64,000 nt of DNA from Streptantibioticus rubrisoli (GCF_024436055.1 NZ_JANFNH010000033.1:1-64000), one strand, 5' to 3'. Positions 1-8,913 are shown, counted from the first letter of the stretch. The notes: generated by a model from the letters alone, not told the origin. Numbers and translations: made by a program.

Positions 1-994
1 GCGTCGCCCCCACCGGCAGATGATCGCTACCGGTGTCCGGCAGCACCCAGGACCGCGTCGGGACGACACCCCGCACCATGATCTGGTCGATACGCGCCAT
101 GGGAAACGCCGCGGGCCAGGTGAGTCCGAACCCGTCTCCCGCCGCGCCCTGCGCGGACCGCAACTGGGCGGTGATCGGCGACAGGCTCCGGTCGTTCATC
201 GTCCCGTTGAGGTCCCCGAGCAGGACCACCCTGCGCTGTGGTTCACGGGCTATCGCGTTCCCCAGCGCGACCGCGCTGCGGTCGCGCTGCCCGGCGGTGA
301 ACCCGCTGTCCAACCGCACCCGGACCGACGGCATGTGCGCCACGTAGACCGCCACCGCGCCCTGCGGCGTGGCCACCGTGGTGCGCAGCGCCCGGACCCA
401 GCCGAGCCGGATGTCCACCGGCCGGGTGTCATGGAGCGGGTACTTGCTCCACACCGCGACCGTGCCCTCCACCTCGTGGTAGCGGTAGGTGCCCGACAGT
501 CCCCGCTCGTAGACCGGCAGCGCGTTCCCGGCCAGTTCCTCCAGGGCGACGATGTCGGCACCCGAGCCCGCGATGTCCCTGGCGGTGGCCGCCGGGTCCG
601 GGTTGTCGGCGTTGACGTTGTGGCTGACGACGGTGAGGTTGCCGCCGCTGGAGGACCTGTCGAGCAGCAGCCCGCCGAAGAGGTTCACCCACGCCAGCGC
701 GGGCACTACGAGCGCGACCAGCGCGGTCGCCGAGCGCCGCACCAGGGCGAGGCCCAGCAGCACCGGGACGACGAGTCCGGTCCAGGGCAGGAACGTCTCG
801 AACAGGCTGCCCAGGTTGCCGACGCGGTTGGGAACGCTGGCGTGGAAGACCATCAGCAGCCCCACGAGCAGGGCGATCGCGGCGACGGCCCAACCGCGCC
901 GCCAGATGCCACCGTCCCGCCAGTGGATCGCGGGGCGGCTCGGGCGCGGCTCGTGCCCCTCGCGCTGACCGTGCGCCGTGTCCGCCTGGGCCAT
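1..994 (-). CDS. Endonuclease/exonuclease/phosphatase (EEP) family membrane protein, 3' end cut by window edge
   Basis: The minus strand is open from the window edge. About 100 N-terminal residues hold three hydrophobic helices (e.g. IALLVGLLMVF, VLLGLALV, LVVPALAWVNLFGG). They are followed by EEP landmarks in order: VVSHNVNAD, VALEEL (metal-binding Glu), GDLNGTMND (catalytic Asp/Asn) and SDHLPV (catalytic His) right at the edge. The family hydrolyses phosphodiesters (DNA, sphingomyelin or inositol phosphates); which substrate applies cannot be told. The anchor suggests the catalytic domain sits outside the membrane. In-frame ATGs exist at 1108, 1009 and 994; I prefer 994 because a GAGG box lies 8 nt upstream. 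The last few residues are off the window. Confidence 0.85.
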   Translation of the reverse strand, partial: MAQADTAHGQREGHEPRPSRPAIHWRDGGIWRRGWAVAAIALLVGLLMVFHASVPNRVGNLGSLFETFLPWTGLVVPVLLGLALVRRSATALVALVVPALAWVNLFGGLLLDRSSSGGNLTVVSHNVNADNPDPAATARDIAGSGADIVALEELAGNALPVYERGLSGTYRYHEVEGTVAVWSKYPLHDTRPVDIRLGWVRALRTTVATPQGAVAVYVAHMPSVRVRLDSGFTAGQRDRSAVALGNAIAREPQRRVVLLGDLNGTMNDRSLSPITAQLRSAQGAAGDGFGLTWPAAFPMARIDQIMVRGVVPTRSWVLPDTGSDHLPVGAT

Positions 995-1308
995 GGGTTG
1001 GGTCCTCATCTGTTCGCGTGCCTGTCCGAACGCGCCGACCGCGGTCGGCCCCTCAGGGGACGACGGCCCGTGTTCCGCCGCTGAAGCGGACGGGGGTACG
1101 GCGCTCATCTGAGGGGACGGACCGGCTGACATGGCGGTTTCCGCCCACGGTCCCCATCCGGCGGCTGTGACACGATGCGCATATTCGACGGCCGAACCAG
1201 CACGCTCCCGTCACTTTCCGCGCATCAGGCCCGGACCAGCACGCTCGCCCGCACCAGACGCGGGACCAGCACCCTGCCCACCCCTCCCCGCCCACCAGCC
1301 GCGCCAGC

Positions 1309-1932
1309 TCACCCCGGCCGAACCGGACTACCCGGCCGAACCGGGGTACGGCCCCCCGGCCGTACCCCGTCCAGCACCGCGTCCACGATCCGCTCCGCCA
1401 ACCCGTCCTCCAGGCAAGCCCGCTCGCACAGCAGCGCACGGGCCAGCACCGGCCCGGCGAACAGGTCGGCGAGCAGCCGTACGTCGAGGTCGTCGCGGAT
1501 CTCCCCGGTGCGCACCCCGCGCCGCAGCACCGCGCACATCGCCTCGCACCGGGTGCGCACCACCGTGTCGTGGTACCGCCGCCACAGCTCAGGGCTGTGC
1601 TGGGCGTGGCCGATCACGGTGCGCAGCACCGCCGAGGAGCGTTCGGCCGACGCGTGCCGACGCGTCACCTCCAGCAGGGCCACCAGATCGTCGCGCACCG
1701 ACGACCCGGCCAGCGGCGGGAGGGGCTCGTCGACCGCCCGCACCACGTCCATCAGCAGGGCGTCCTTGTTGGCCCAGCGGCGGTAGACGGTCGCCTTGCC
1801 GACTCCGGCGGAGCGGGCGATGCGCTCCATGGACAGCTCGCCGAGCGTCGTTCCCTCCTCCAGCAGCCGCAGCACGGTCTCCACGATCGAACTGTCCGCG
1901 GCGGCGCTGCGCGGGCGTCCCCGTGTCCTCAT
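1309..1932 (-). CDS. TetR/AcrR family transcriptional regulator
   Basis: A 207-residue protein with an N-terminal TetR helix-turn-helix (residues ~15-60; IARSAGVGKATVYRRW is the recognition motif) and a helical ligand-binding C-terminal half. It is the second gene of a two-gene unit: its ATG lies 6 nt after the stop of the MFS exporter gene, with a G-rich Shine-Dalgarno inside that gap. The obvious target is the perfect 11-7-11 palindrome at 3573-3601 ahead of the exporter, so it probably represses its own operon until an exported compound binds. The ~200 bp downstream (1110-1308) contain three imperfect copies of ACCAGCACGCT and no gene I can support. Confidence 0.9.
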   Translation of the reverse strand: MRTRGRPRSAAADSSIVETVLRLLEEGTTLGELSMERIARSAGVGKATVYRRWANKDALLMDVVRAVDEPLPPLAGSSVRDDLVALLEVTRRHASAERSSAVLRTVIGHAQHSPELWRRYHDTVVRTRCEAMCAVLRRGVRTGEIRDDLDVRLLADLFAGPVLARALLCERACLEDGLAERIVDAVLDGVRPGGRTPVRPGSPVRPG

Positions 1933-1938
1933 CCCCCG

Positions 1939-3552
1939 CTATGCCCCGCTCCGCGCCGCCGACTTCTCCGGTTCGGTGGCTGGCGGGCGCACGGGGCCGC
2001 GGTGCGGCAGGAACAGCCAGGCCACCGCGGCGCCGAGGAGAGCGACGGCCGCGGAGCCGACGGCGGTGGCGTGCATGGCGTGGATGAACGCCTCGTCAGC
2101 CGGTCCGACCAGCGTCTGGCCCACCGGCCCCAACCGCTGCGCCACGCCCAACGTGGCCTCGACCGACTCGCCCGCCGCGTGTTGTACGTGCGCCGGAAGC
2201 CCGGGCACCGCGGCGAGCTGGCCGCGGATGCTGTGCCGGTAGACGGTGGACAGCACCGAGCCCAGTACGGCGACCCCGACCGCCCCGCCCACCTGCCGGA
2301 AGGTGTTGTTGACCGCGGACCCGGATCCGGCCTTCTCACGCGGCAGCGACGACATGATCATGACGGTGGCGGGGGGCATGACGTGGGCCATCGCCGTACC
2401 CATCACGAAGAAGACGACTTCCAGCACCCACACCGGAGTCGACCGCCCCAGCAGCAGGAAGCCCAGGAACGCCGCCGAGGTCAGCAGCATGCCCCCGGTG
2501 CACACCGCGCGGGCGCCGAACCGGTCGACGACCAGCCGGGCCCGCGGCGCGAAGATGATCTGCGCCGAGGCCAGCGGAAGCAGCAGCAGGCCCGACTGCA
2601 GCGGGCTGAACCCGCGCACGCTCTGGGTGTAGAAGACGAAGAAGAACGTCACGCCCATCAGCGCGAAGAACACCAGCCCGATGGTGACCACCGAGGCGGA
2701 GAACCGCCGGTCGCGGAAGTACCCGACGTCGAAGGCGGGATGGCTGCTGCGCCGCTCGTACAGCACGAAGACGGTGAGCACGGCGAGTCCGCCCAGCATG
2801 GACACCCAGGACCTGGGCGTGCCGAAGTCGGCCAGCTGGCCGCCCTTGATGATCCCGTAGACCAGCAGCACCAGGCCGACGACGGACAGCAGCACGCCCA
2901 GCGGGTCCAGCCGTCCGGGGTGCGGGTCCCGGGAGTCGGGGACCAGGAACGACATCATGACCAGCGCGATCAGCACGATCGGCACGTTGGTGAAGAAGAC
3001 CGAGCCCCACCAGAAGTGCTGGAGCAGCAGTCCGCCCGCGATCGGGCCGAGGGCGATGGCGAAACCCACCGAGCCGGTCCAGATGCCGATGGCCTTGGGC
3101 TGCTCGTCGCGTTCGAAGACGTTCATGATGATCGCCAGCGTGGACGGCATGACGAACGCCGCGCCGAGCCCCATCACCGCCCGGAACCCGACGAGTTGGA
3201 CGGGGGATGCGGCCTCCGCCGAGAGCACCGAGCCGGTGCCGAACACCACCATGCCGAACAGCAGCACCTTCTTGCGGCCCAGCCGGTCACCGAGCAGTCC
3301 GGCGGTGAACAGCAGCCCGGCGAAGACCAGCGTGTAGGCGTTGATCGCCCACTCCAACTCGCTCTGGGTGGCGCCCAGGCCGGTGGGCCTGGGCTGGGCG
3401 ATGGTCTTCATCGCCACGTTGAGGATCGAGTTGTCGAGCACGACGACGAGCAGGCTGAGCAGCAGCACGGCCAGGATGGCCCAGCGGCGCCGGTGCACCG
3501 CTTCGGGGATCCGCGTGGTGGACGAGGTCACGGCTGCGTCATCTGCGGGCAT
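1939..3552 (-). CDS. MFS drug exporter, DHA2 (14-TM) type
   Basis: A 537-residue major facilitator protein. The loop 2-3 motif [13 protein letters not shown] and the DHA2-type motif C ([15 protein letters not shown]) are visible, and the ~14 hydrophobic segments fit H+-driven drug antiporters. The N-terminus carries [14 protein letters not shown], typical of EmrB/QacA relatives. The open frame continues upstream antisense to panB, but that part is a composition shadow. ATG 3552 is chosen because TAGCGT sits 7 nt before it, the spacing of a leaderless mRNA, and because the operator palindrome lies just beyond. It is cotranscribed with the downstream TetR gene. Substrate unknown. Confidence 0.9.
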   Translation of the reverse strand: MPADDAAVTSSTTRIPEAVHRRRWAILAVLLLSLLVVVLDNSILNVAMKTIAQPRPTGLGATQSELEWAINAYTLVFAGLLFTAGLLGDRLGRKKVLLFGMVVFGTGSVLSAEAASPVQLVGFRAVMGLGAAFVMPSTLAIIMNVFERDEQPKAIGIWTGSVGFAIALGPIAGGLLLQHFWWGSVFFTNVPIVLIALVMMSFLVPDSRDPHPGRLDPLGVLLSVVGLVLLVYGIIKGGQLADFGTPRSWVSMLGGLAVLTVFVLYERRSSHPAFDVGYFRDRRFSASVVTIGLVFFALMGVTFFFVFYTQSVRGFSPLQSGLLLLPLASAQIIFAPRARLVVDRFGARAVCTGGMLLTSAAFLGFLLLGRSTPVWVLEVVFFVMGTAMAHVMPPATVMIMSSLPREKAGSGSAVNNTFRQVGGAVGVAVLGSVLSTVYRHSIRGQLAAVPGLPAHVQHAAGESVEATLGVAQRLGPVGQTLVGPADEAFIHAMHATAVGSAAVALLGAAVAWLFLPHRGPVRPPATEPEKSAARSGA

Positions 3553-3559
3553 GGTGGCC

Positions 3560-3565
3560 ACGCTA
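3560..3565 (-). promoter_or_regulatory. -10 box of a probable leaderless promoter for the MFS-TetR operon
   Basis: TAGCGT on the minus strand lies 7 nt before the ATG at 3552, matching the TANNNT-to-start spacing of Streptomyces leaderless transcripts. No Shine-Dalgarno precedes the ATG. The palindrome at 3573-3601 covers the expected -35 region. Confidence 0.6.
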
Positions 3566-3572
3566 GACCGGC

Positions 3573-3601
3573 TTACGATACGAATCCGTCTCGTATCGTA
3601 A
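3573..3601. promoter_or_regulatory. TetR-type operator palindrome
   Basis: Perfect inverted repeat: arm TTACGATACGA (3573-3583), 7-nt spacer, arm TCGTATCGTAA (3591-3601). It is far more AT-rich than its surroundings and lies between the divergent MFS-tetR operon and panB, over the probable -35 of the former. It is the natural binding site of the TetR protein at 1309-1932, and could also influence panB, whose start is ~120 bp away. Confidence 0.8.
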
Positions 3602-3723
3602 ATGGCGGGCAAAGCCGGACGTCCGACCGCACCGGCCTTTCGGCCGCCGCCACGGCATGTCAGCATGGGAAGCGATCCGGAGACGCCGTCAGGGCGCTTC
3701 GAGACACGAACAGGAGCCTTTCC

Positions 3724-4590
3724 ATGACGTACGTTGAGGCTGCCCAAAAGCAATCCGACAGCAGCAAGGCGCTGTACGGAGGGACGGGTACCCGCCGCAT
3801 CACCGTGCGAGACATCGCCGCAGCCAAGCAGCGCGGCGAGAAGTGGCCGATGCTCACCGCGTACGACGCCATGACCGCCTCCGTCTTCGACGAGGCGGGC
3901 ATACCGGTGCTGCTGGTCGGTGACTCCATGGGCAACTGTCACCTCGGCTACGACAGCACGGTCCCGGTCACCATGGACGAGATCACCATGCTGTCCGCCG
4001 CCGTGGTGCGCGGCACCAGGCGCGCGCTGATCGTCGGCGACCTGCCGTTCGGCTCGTACCAGGAGGGCCCGACGCAGGCGCTGCGCAACGCCACCCGGCT
4101 GGTCAAGGAGGCCGGGGTGGGCGCCGTGAAGCTGGAGGGCGGCGAACGCTCCGCCCACCAGATCGAGCTGCTGGTCTCGTCCGGCATCCCGGTGATGGCG
4201 CACATCGGCCTGACCCCGCAGTCGGTGAACGCGTTCGGTGGCTACCCGGTGCAGGGCCGGGGCGAGGAGGCGGCGCAGCAGCTGCTGCGGGACGCCAAGG
4301 CGGTGCAGGACGCGGGCGCGTTCGCCGTGGTGCTGGAGCTGGTACCGGCCGAGCTGGCCGCCGAGGTCACCACCATGCTGCACGTGCCCACCGTCGGCAT
4401 CGGCGCGGGCCCGGAGTGCGACGCGCAGGTGCTGGTGTGGACCGACATGGCGGGGATGACCGGCGGGCGGCTGCCGCGCTTCGTCAAGCAGTACGCACGG
4501 CTGCGTGAGGTGCTCGGGGACGCGGCCAGGTCGTTCGCCGACGAGGTGGTCGGCGGGGCGTACCCGGCGCCGGAGCACAGCTTCCACTGA
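3724..4590 (+). CDS. panB: 3-methyl-2-oxobutanoate hydroxymethyltransferase
   Basis: A 288-residue cytosolic enzyme transferring a hydroxymethyl group from 5,10-methylene-THF to alpha-ketoisovalerate, giving ketopantoate for pantothenate and CoA. Family landmarks are present in order: [19 protein letters not shown] (metal-binding Asp), GAVKLEGG (substrate Lys), [10 protein letters not shown] and [10 protein letters not shown]. Length fits the family. The ATG at 3724 follows AGGAG (3712-3716). Much longer in-frame upstream readings are shadows of the divergent exporter gene. It appears monocistronic; a strong inverted repeat follows 15 nt after the stop. Confidence 0.97.
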   Translation: MTYVEAAQKQSDSSKALYGGTGTRRITVRDIAAAKQRGEKWPMLTAYDAMTASVFDEAGIPVLLVGDSMGNCHLGYDSTVPVTMDEITMLSAAVVRGTRRALIVGDLPFGSYQEGPTQALRNATRLVKEAGVGAVKLEGGERSAHQIELLVSSGIPVMAHIGLTPQSVNAFGGYPVQGRGEEAAQQLLRDAKAVQDAGAFAVVLELVPAELAAEVTTMLHVPTVGIGAGPECDAQVLVWTDMAGMTGGRLPRFVKQYARLREVLGDAARSFADEVVGGAYPAPEHSFH

Positions 4591-4605
4591 TCGTTGAGCA
4601 AAGCC

Positions 4606-4659
4606 GGGCCACCTGCCGTATGTCCTGGTGAACCCACGGTGACGTACGGAAGGTGGCCC
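4606..4659 (+). promoter_or_regulatory. Long inverted repeat between panB and the ECF sigma gene; hides the sigma ribosome-binding site
   Basis: Arms at 4606-4624 and 4641-4659 pair over 19 bp with two non-Watson-Crick positions, around a 16-nt loop. The right arm contains GGAAGGTGG, the only plausible Shine-Dalgarno for the sigma gene starting at GTG 4664. The hairpin could terminate panB transcription, and in a read-through transcript it would sequester the sigma RBS. No T-tract follows. Whether it acts as terminator, translational switch or both cannot be decided from sequence. Confidence 0.6.
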
Positions 4660-4663
4660 ACTG

Positions 4664-5242
4664 GTGCTTCAGGTCGACCTCGGCGCCAGCCTGCGCGAGG
4701 ATGCCAGCGTGGAACGCCGTCGCTTCCCGGGCCGCGGCTCGGAGGACGAACTGATGCGGGCGCTCTACCGCGATCACGCGGGTCCGCTGATGGCCTATGT
4801 GCTGCGCCTGGTGGCCGGGGACCGCTACCTCGCCGAGGACGTGGTGCAGGAGACCCTGCTGCGCGCCTGGCGCAACGCCTCCCAGCTGGATCCCACCGGG
4901 CGGGGCCTGCGGCCGTGGCTGGTGACCGTCGCCCGCCGGGTGGTGATCGACGCGCACCGCGGTCGGCTGGCCCGCCCGGCCGAGGACCGCGGCGCCGACC
5001 TGGAGCAGGTGCCCGCCACCGACGAACTCGACCGCGCGCTACGGCTGATGACGATCTCGGACGCGCTGGCCGACCTGACGCCCGCTCACCGCCAGGTGCT
5101 GGTGGAGACGTACTTCAAGGGCCGGGACACCAACGAGACCGCCCGGGTGCTGGGGGTGCCGCCGGGCACCGTACGGTCCCGGATCTACTACGCGCTGCGC
5201 AGCCTGCGGATCGCACTGGAGGAGAGAGGGGTGACCTCGTGA
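4664..5242 (+). CDS. ECF (extracytoplasmic function) RNA polymerase sigma factor
   Basis: A 192-residue group IV sigma factor. Sigma region 2 spans about residues 25-90 ([32 protein letters not shown]). Region 4 is at the C-terminus ([14 protein letters not shown], then the helix-turn-helix [21 protein letters not shown]). The GTG start is preceded by GGAAGGTGG embedded in the arm of the 4606-4659 hairpin. Its TGA overlaps the GTG of the next gene, a zinc-finger anti-sigma factor, so the two are translated together and probably form a stress-response switch at the membrane. Confidence 0.93.
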   Translation: MLQVDLGASLREDASVERRRFPGRGSEDELMRALYRDHAGPLMAYVLRLVAGDRYLAEDVVQETLLRAWRNASQLDPTGRGLRPWLVTVARRVVIDAHRGRLARPAEDRGADLEQVPATDELDRALRLMTISDALADLTPAHRQVLVETYFKGRDTNETARVLGVPPGTVRSRIYYALRSLRIALEERGVTS

Positions 5243-5922
5243 CCGAGTACGCACAGCCGGACCCGCACACCGATGTCGGCGCGTATCTGCTCGGCGTGCT
5301 GGACGACGCCGAGATGGACCGGTTCGAGCAGCACCTCGCGGAGTGCGACATCTGCGCCAGGCGGTTGGACGAACTCGGCGGTGTGGTACCGGTGTTGGCG
5401 GAGCTGGGCGGTGCGGGAGTGCCCGAGCCGCCGGGCGAGGCGATGCTGGACCGGCTGCTGGGCGAGGTGGCGGCGCAGCGCAGGACCAGGGTGCGCCGCC
5501 GGCGGCTGACGGCGGTGGCCGCCGCCGTGCTGATCGTCGCCGGTCCGACCGCGGCCGTGCTCGCCACCCAGGGGGAGCCCGTGGTCTCCGGTGTGCAGGC
5601 CGCGGCGTTCCAGCGCACCGCGACCGACCCGGTGAGCGGGGCGTCGGCCACCGTCGGGATGACCGGCAGGCCCTGGGGCACCCAGATCGACCTGCGACTG
5701 TCCTACGTCTACGGCCCGCGCACCTGCCATCTGGTGGTGGTCGGCAAGGACGGCCGCCAGGAGACCATCGCCAGCTGGACGGTCTCCGGCCAGGGCTACG
5801 GCACCGACGAACATCCGCAACCGCTGGACCTGAAGGGCTCCACCGCGATGCCCCCGTCCGCCATCTCCCACTTCGACGTGGTCACCTCCAAGGGCGAGAA
5901 GCTGGTCTCGGTGAAGGCCTGA
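5239..5922 (+). CDS. Zinc-finger (ZAS) transmembrane anti-sigma factor
   Basis: 227 residues starting at a GTG that overlaps the sigma-factor stop by 4 nt. The N-terminal ~45 residues carry the HLAECDIC signature (His-x3-Cys-x2-Cys) of ZAS anti-sigma domains. One membrane helix follows near residues 90-110 (LTAVAAAVLIVAGPTAAVLA), then an extracytoplasmic domain of ~115 residues with one Cys. By family, the N-terminal domain holds the cognate ECF sigma inactive at the membrane until an external signal arrives. The stop codon directly abuts a dispersed repeat. Confidence 0.9.
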   Translation: MTEYAQPDPHTDVGAYLLGVLDDAEMDRFEQHLAECDICARRLDELGGVVPVLAELGGAGVPEPPGEAMLDRLLGEVAAQRRTRVRRRRLTAVAAAVLIVAGPTAAVLATQGEPVVSGVQAAAFQRTATDPVSGASATVGMTGRPWGTQIDLRLSYVYGPRTCHLVVVGKDGRQETIASWTVSGQGYGTDEHPQPLDLKGSTAMPPSAISHFDVVTSKGEKLVSVKA

Positions 5923-6038
5923 GCGCTCCGCTGGGGGTGCGGCGATGTGCCGTCGATCGTCTGCGGCGGCATGGTGGCTGGTCGCGCCCACGCGGCGGAG
6001 CCGCACATGAACACAGCCCCGCGCCCCCTTCGGAGCGC
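5923..6038 (+). repeat. Dispersed 3'-gene repeat, copy 1
   Basis: Begins right after the anti-sigma stop codon. It shares long blocks with copies at 9953-10065 (minus) and 16766-16881 (plus), e.g. GGCTGGTCGCGCCCA and GCGGCGGAGCCGCACATGAA. It contains the small hairpin GCGGC-GGA-GCCGC and ends with an imperfect GCGCCCC/GGAGCGC stem. Like the other copies it reads in the same direction as the gene before it, so it may act as an RNA 3' end or terminator. Confidence 0.8.
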
Positions 6039-6133
6039 GGCGGACTTCGCCCGCCCTGCTTGGCGCGCGGCGCCGGTCCGGTGGATTCCGCGTCGTGGCT
6101 CGTGGCGGTGGTGCCGGGGTCCGCCCCGACACC

Positions 6134-6180
6134 TGTCAGCGGCTTGTCAGTGCCCTGTCGGGGCTTGTCACCGCCCTGTC
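6134..6180. promoter_or_regulatory. Helically phased TGTC array upstream of the DrrAB-type exporter
   Basis: TGTC tetramers start at 6134, 6145, 6156, 6166 and 6177, i.e. every 10-11 bp, one DNA turn apart. The last four belong to two 21-bp tandem units (GCTTGTCA..GCCCTGTCGG). The array ends 24 bp before the ATG of the ABC ATPase. Regular one-turn spacing suggests a regulator binding cooperatively on one DNA face, but the regulator is unknown. Confidence 0.55.
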
Positions 6181-6204
6181 GGTGGCGTCGGCGAACGTGG
6201 TCGC

Positions 6205-7206
6205 ATGAAACCGCTCAAGACGACCAGTGGCGGCGGCAACGCCGTGGAAGTACGGGGCCTGGCCAAGCAGTTCGGCGAGACCAGGGCGCTCGACGGGGTG
6301 GACCTCCAGGTGTCCCAGGGCACCGTGCTGGGTGTGCTCGGCCCGAACGGTGCCGGGAAGACCACCCTGGTACGGATCCTGTCCACGCTGATCCGGCCGG
6401 ACGCCGGCACCGCCCGGGTCGCCGGGTACGACGTGCTGGCCCAGCCCCGGCAGCTGCGCCGGGTGATCGGGCTGACCGGCCAGTACGCGTCGGTGGACGA
6501 GAAGCTGTCCGGCCGGGAGAACCTCTACATGATCGGGCGGCTGCTCGACCTGTCCCGCAAGCAGGCCAGGGCCCGCGCGGACGAGATGCTGGAGCGCTTC
6601 TCACTGACCGAGGCGGCCCGGCGTCCGGCGATGCAGTACTCGGGCGGCATGCGCCGACGGCTCGACCTGGCCGCCAGCATGATCGGCCGCCCCGCGGTGC
6701 TCTACCTGGACGAGCCCACCACCGGGCTCGATCCGCGCACCCGCAACGAGGTGTGGGAGGAGGTCCAGCGGATGGTGGCCGACGGCGCCACCGTGTTGCT
6801 GACCACGCAGTACATGGAGGAGGCCGAGCAGCTCGCCGACGAACTGACGGTGATCGACCGCGGCCGGGTGATCGCCGAGGGCCGGATCGACGCGCTGAAG
6901 GCGAAGGTGGGCGGCCGCACCCTGCGGATCACCCCCGGTGACCGCGCCGAACTGCCGCTGATGGTGGCCGCGTTGGCCCAGGCCGGTCTGGACGGCATCG
7001 CGGGGGCGACCGCCGACGAGGCGGAGGGCGCGGTGTACGTGCCCATCGTCAGCGATGAGCAACTGACCGCCGTCGTCGGCCTGTTGGGGTCGCACGGCTT
7101 CTCCATCGCCGGTATCGGCACCCATCTGCCCAGCCTGGACGAGGTGTTCCTGGCCCTCACCGGCCAGAAGACCGCGGAAGCGAACGAGTTGGAGGTCGCC
7201 GCATGA
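6205..7206 (+). CDS. ABC transporter ATP-binding protein, DrrA (daunorubicin resistance) type
   Basis: 333 residues. Walker A GPNGAGKT (~46-53), Q-loop TGQYASVD, signature YSGGMRRRLDLA, Walker B AVLYLDEPTTGLD and H-loop-region LLTTQYMEE are all present. A C-terminal ~100-residue extension is typical of DrrA-family exporters. It should form a homodimer driving the permease encoded next (4-nt ATGA overlap), for efflux of a drug or lipid-like molecule. ATG 6205 lies just after the TGTC array; the in-frame reading further upstream runs through the dispersed repeat and is not credible. Confidence 0.92.
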   Translation: MKPLKTTSGGGNAVEVRGLAKQFGETRALDGVDLQVSQGTVLGVLGPNGAGKTTLVRILSTLIRPDAGTARVAGYDVLAQPRQLRRVIGLTGQYASVDEKLSGRENLYMIGRLLDLSRKQARARADEMLERFSLTEAARRPAMQYSGGMRRRLDLAASMIGRPAVLYLDEPTTGLDPRTRNEVWEEVQRMVADGATVLLTTQYMEEAEQLADELTVIDRGRVIAEGRIDALKAKVGGRTLRITPGDRAELPLMVAALAQAGLDGIAGATADEAEGAVYVPIVSDEQLTAVVGLLGSHGFSIAGIGTHLPSLDEVFLALTGQKTAEANELEVAA

Positions 7207-7994
7207 GCGCCGTGGCGTACGAGGGCCGCATCGGGCCGCGGGCCAACCTGCGGCACATCGGGGCGCTGGCCCGCCGCAACCTGCTGCAGATCAAGCAGGA
7301 CCCGGAGTCGATGTTCGACGTCCTGCTGATGCCGGTGGTCTTCACGCTGCTGTTCGTCTACGTCTTCGGCGGCGCGGTCTCCGGCAACCAGCACGCCTAC
7401 GTCAACTACGTGATCCCCGGCATGATGGCGATGATCGGCATGAACATCGCGATGGGCGTCGGCACGGGCATCAACACCGACTTCAAGACCGGCGTGATGG
7501 ACCGCTTCCGGACCATGCCGATAGCGCGCTCCTCGGTGCTGATCGCGAAGATCGTGGTGGAGATCGGCCGGATGCTGGTCGCCACCGCGATCCTGCTGGT
7601 GATGGGCTTCGCGCTGGGGCTGAGCATCGACACCTCGGCGCTGAACCTGCTCGCCGCGGTGGGGCTGGCGCTGGTGTTCGGCGCCTCACTGATGTGGATC
7701 TTCATCCTGCTGGGGCTGGTCATGAAGTCCACACAGGCGATCCAGGGGGTGGCCATGCTGGTGCTGATGCCGTTGCAGTTCGGCAGCTCGATCTTCGCCA
7801 AGCCGACCACCATGCCCGGTTGGCTCCAGGCCTTCACCAAGGTCAATCCGCTCTCGGCGCTGGCCGACGCCAACCGGGGCCTGTTCAACGGCGGGCCGGT
7901 GGCCCATTCGGCGCTGATCACGGTGGCCTGGGCGGTGGGCATCACCGTGGTGACCGCGCCGCTGGCGGTGGCGAAGTTCCGCGGCAGGACCTGA
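7203..7994 (+). CDS. ABC-2 type permease, DrrB family
   Basis: 263 residues with six hydrophobic segments (e.g. VLLMPVVFTLLFVYVFG, IPGMMAMIGMNIAMGVG, LMWIFILLGLVM). It has the ABC-2 exporter landmarks FRTMPIARSSVL and QFGSSIFAKPTTMPGWLQAFTKVNP-type C-terminal loop (seen near residues 197-220). It overlaps the ATPase gene by 4 nt, so both subunits are translationally coupled. Together they form a complete DrrAB exporter. A perfect 10-bp inverted repeat follows the stop codon. Confidence 0.92.
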   Translation: MSAVAYEGRIGPRANLRHIGALARRNLLQIKQDPESMFDVLLMPVVFTLLFVYVFGGAVSGNQHAYVNYVIPGMMAMIGMNIAMGVGTGINTDFKTGVMDRFRTMPIARSSVLIAKIVVEIGRMLVATAILLVMGFALGLSIDTSALNLLAAVGLALVFGASLMWIFILLGLVMKSTQAIQGVAMLVLMPLQFGSSIFAKPTTMPGWLQAFTKVNPLSALADANRGLFNGGPVAHSALITVAWAVGITVVTAPLAVAKFRGRT

Positions 7995-8005
7995 CGCGGG
8001 CCACG

Positions 8006-8040
8006 CGTCCGGTCATGGAACCGAACCCCGTGACCGGACG
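8006..8040 (+). terminator. Hairpin terminator candidate after the DrrAB operon
   Basis: Perfect 10-bp arms CGTCCGGTCA (8006-8015) and TGACCGGACG (8031-8040) with a 15-nt loop begin 11 nt after the permease stop. No T-run follows, as is usual for Streptomyces hairpins. Confidence 0.6.
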
Positions 8041-8127
8041 TTTCCGAGGTGCCGGACACAACGCGGCGCCGGATCAGCCTGTACGGTCGGGAGCCGATCA
8101 CCTCCCGTACCCGATGGAGCTTCCCGC

Positions 8128-8913
8128 ATGGTCACCGCAACCACCCGCCACGACCGACAGGTCTCCCCCGTGTTCCTGGGGCTGGTCGCGATCATGCTCG
8201 TCGCCGGATGGGCGGTGTGGCACGGCTTCGCGGCCAACCCCGGTTTCGCGGTCTTCCTGTTCGTGGTCTGCGGCTGGATCGTCTCGCTGTGCCTGCACGA
8301 GTACGCGCACGCCCGTACCGCGCTGCACGGCGGCGACATCACGGTGGGCGCCAAGGGCTATCTGACCTTGAACCCGCTGCGGTACACCCATGCGGCGCTG
8401 AGCATCGTGCTGCCGGTGATCTTCGTCATCCTGGGCGGCATCGGGCTGCCGGGCGGCGCGGTGTTCATCGAGCGCGGCCGGATCCGGGGCCGCTGGAGGC
8501 ACAGCCTGATCTCGGCCGCGGGACCGCTGACCAACGTCGCCTTCGCACTCGCCCTGATGCTGCCGTTCACACTGGGCGGGCTGAACTGGGCGCCGACGCC
8601 GTTCCTGGCCGCGTTGGCGTTCCTGGCGATGCTCCAGCTGACGGCGGCGATCCTCAACTTCCTGCCGGTGCCGGGACTCGACGGCTACGGCGTCATCGAG
8701 CCGTGGCTGTCGTACCGGGTGCGCCGCCAGATCGAGCCGTACGCCCCGTTCGGTCTGATCGCGGTCTTCGGCTGCCTGTGGATCCCGGAGATCAACACCG
8801 TGTTCTGGACCGTCATCGACGCGATCATGCGCGCCTTCCACATCCCGGATGTGTACTCGGCGTACGGCTACCGCCTCTTCCAGTTCTGGAAGGGCTCGCC
8901 CGCTACTGGCTGA
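8128..8913 (+). CDS. M50-type (site-2) membrane metalloprotease
   Basis: 261 residues, mostly membrane-embedded. The zinc-binding HEYAH (HExxH) occurs near residue 58 within a hydrophobic helix, and the second conserved M50 motif NFLPVPGLDGYG supplies the third ligand Asp near residue 190. Such small S2P-like proteins cut transmembrane substrates, for example anti-sigma factors. No PDZ domain is present. Its last 11 nt overlap the convergent small gene at 8903-9094. A functional link with the ZAS anti-sigma gene 2 kb upstream is possible but only by proximity. Confidence 0.88.
   Translation: MVTATTRHDRQVSPVFLGLVAIMLVAGWAVWHGFAANPGFAVFLFVVCGWIVSLCLHEYAHARTALHGGDITVGAKGYLTLNPLRYTHAALSIVLPVIFVILGGIGLPGGAVFIERGRIRGRWRHSLISAAGPLTNVAFALALMLPFTLGGLNWAPTPFLAALAFLAMLQLTAAILNFLPVPGLDGYGVIEPWLSYRVRRQIEPYAPFGLIAVFGCLWIPEINTVFWTVIDAIMRAFHIPDVYSAYGYRLFQFWKGSPATG

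Noticed and set aside
1939-4587. MFS frame extended to 882 codons
   Set aside because: The extra N-terminus is antisense to panB; the true start at 3552 has a leaderless -10 box and the operator beyond it.
1570-4590. A 1006-codon open frame spanning the MFS gene antisense and panB
   Set aside because: The first two thirds are antisense to the exporter and read as His/Gln/Arg-rich composition without domains; only the panB part after 3724 is real.
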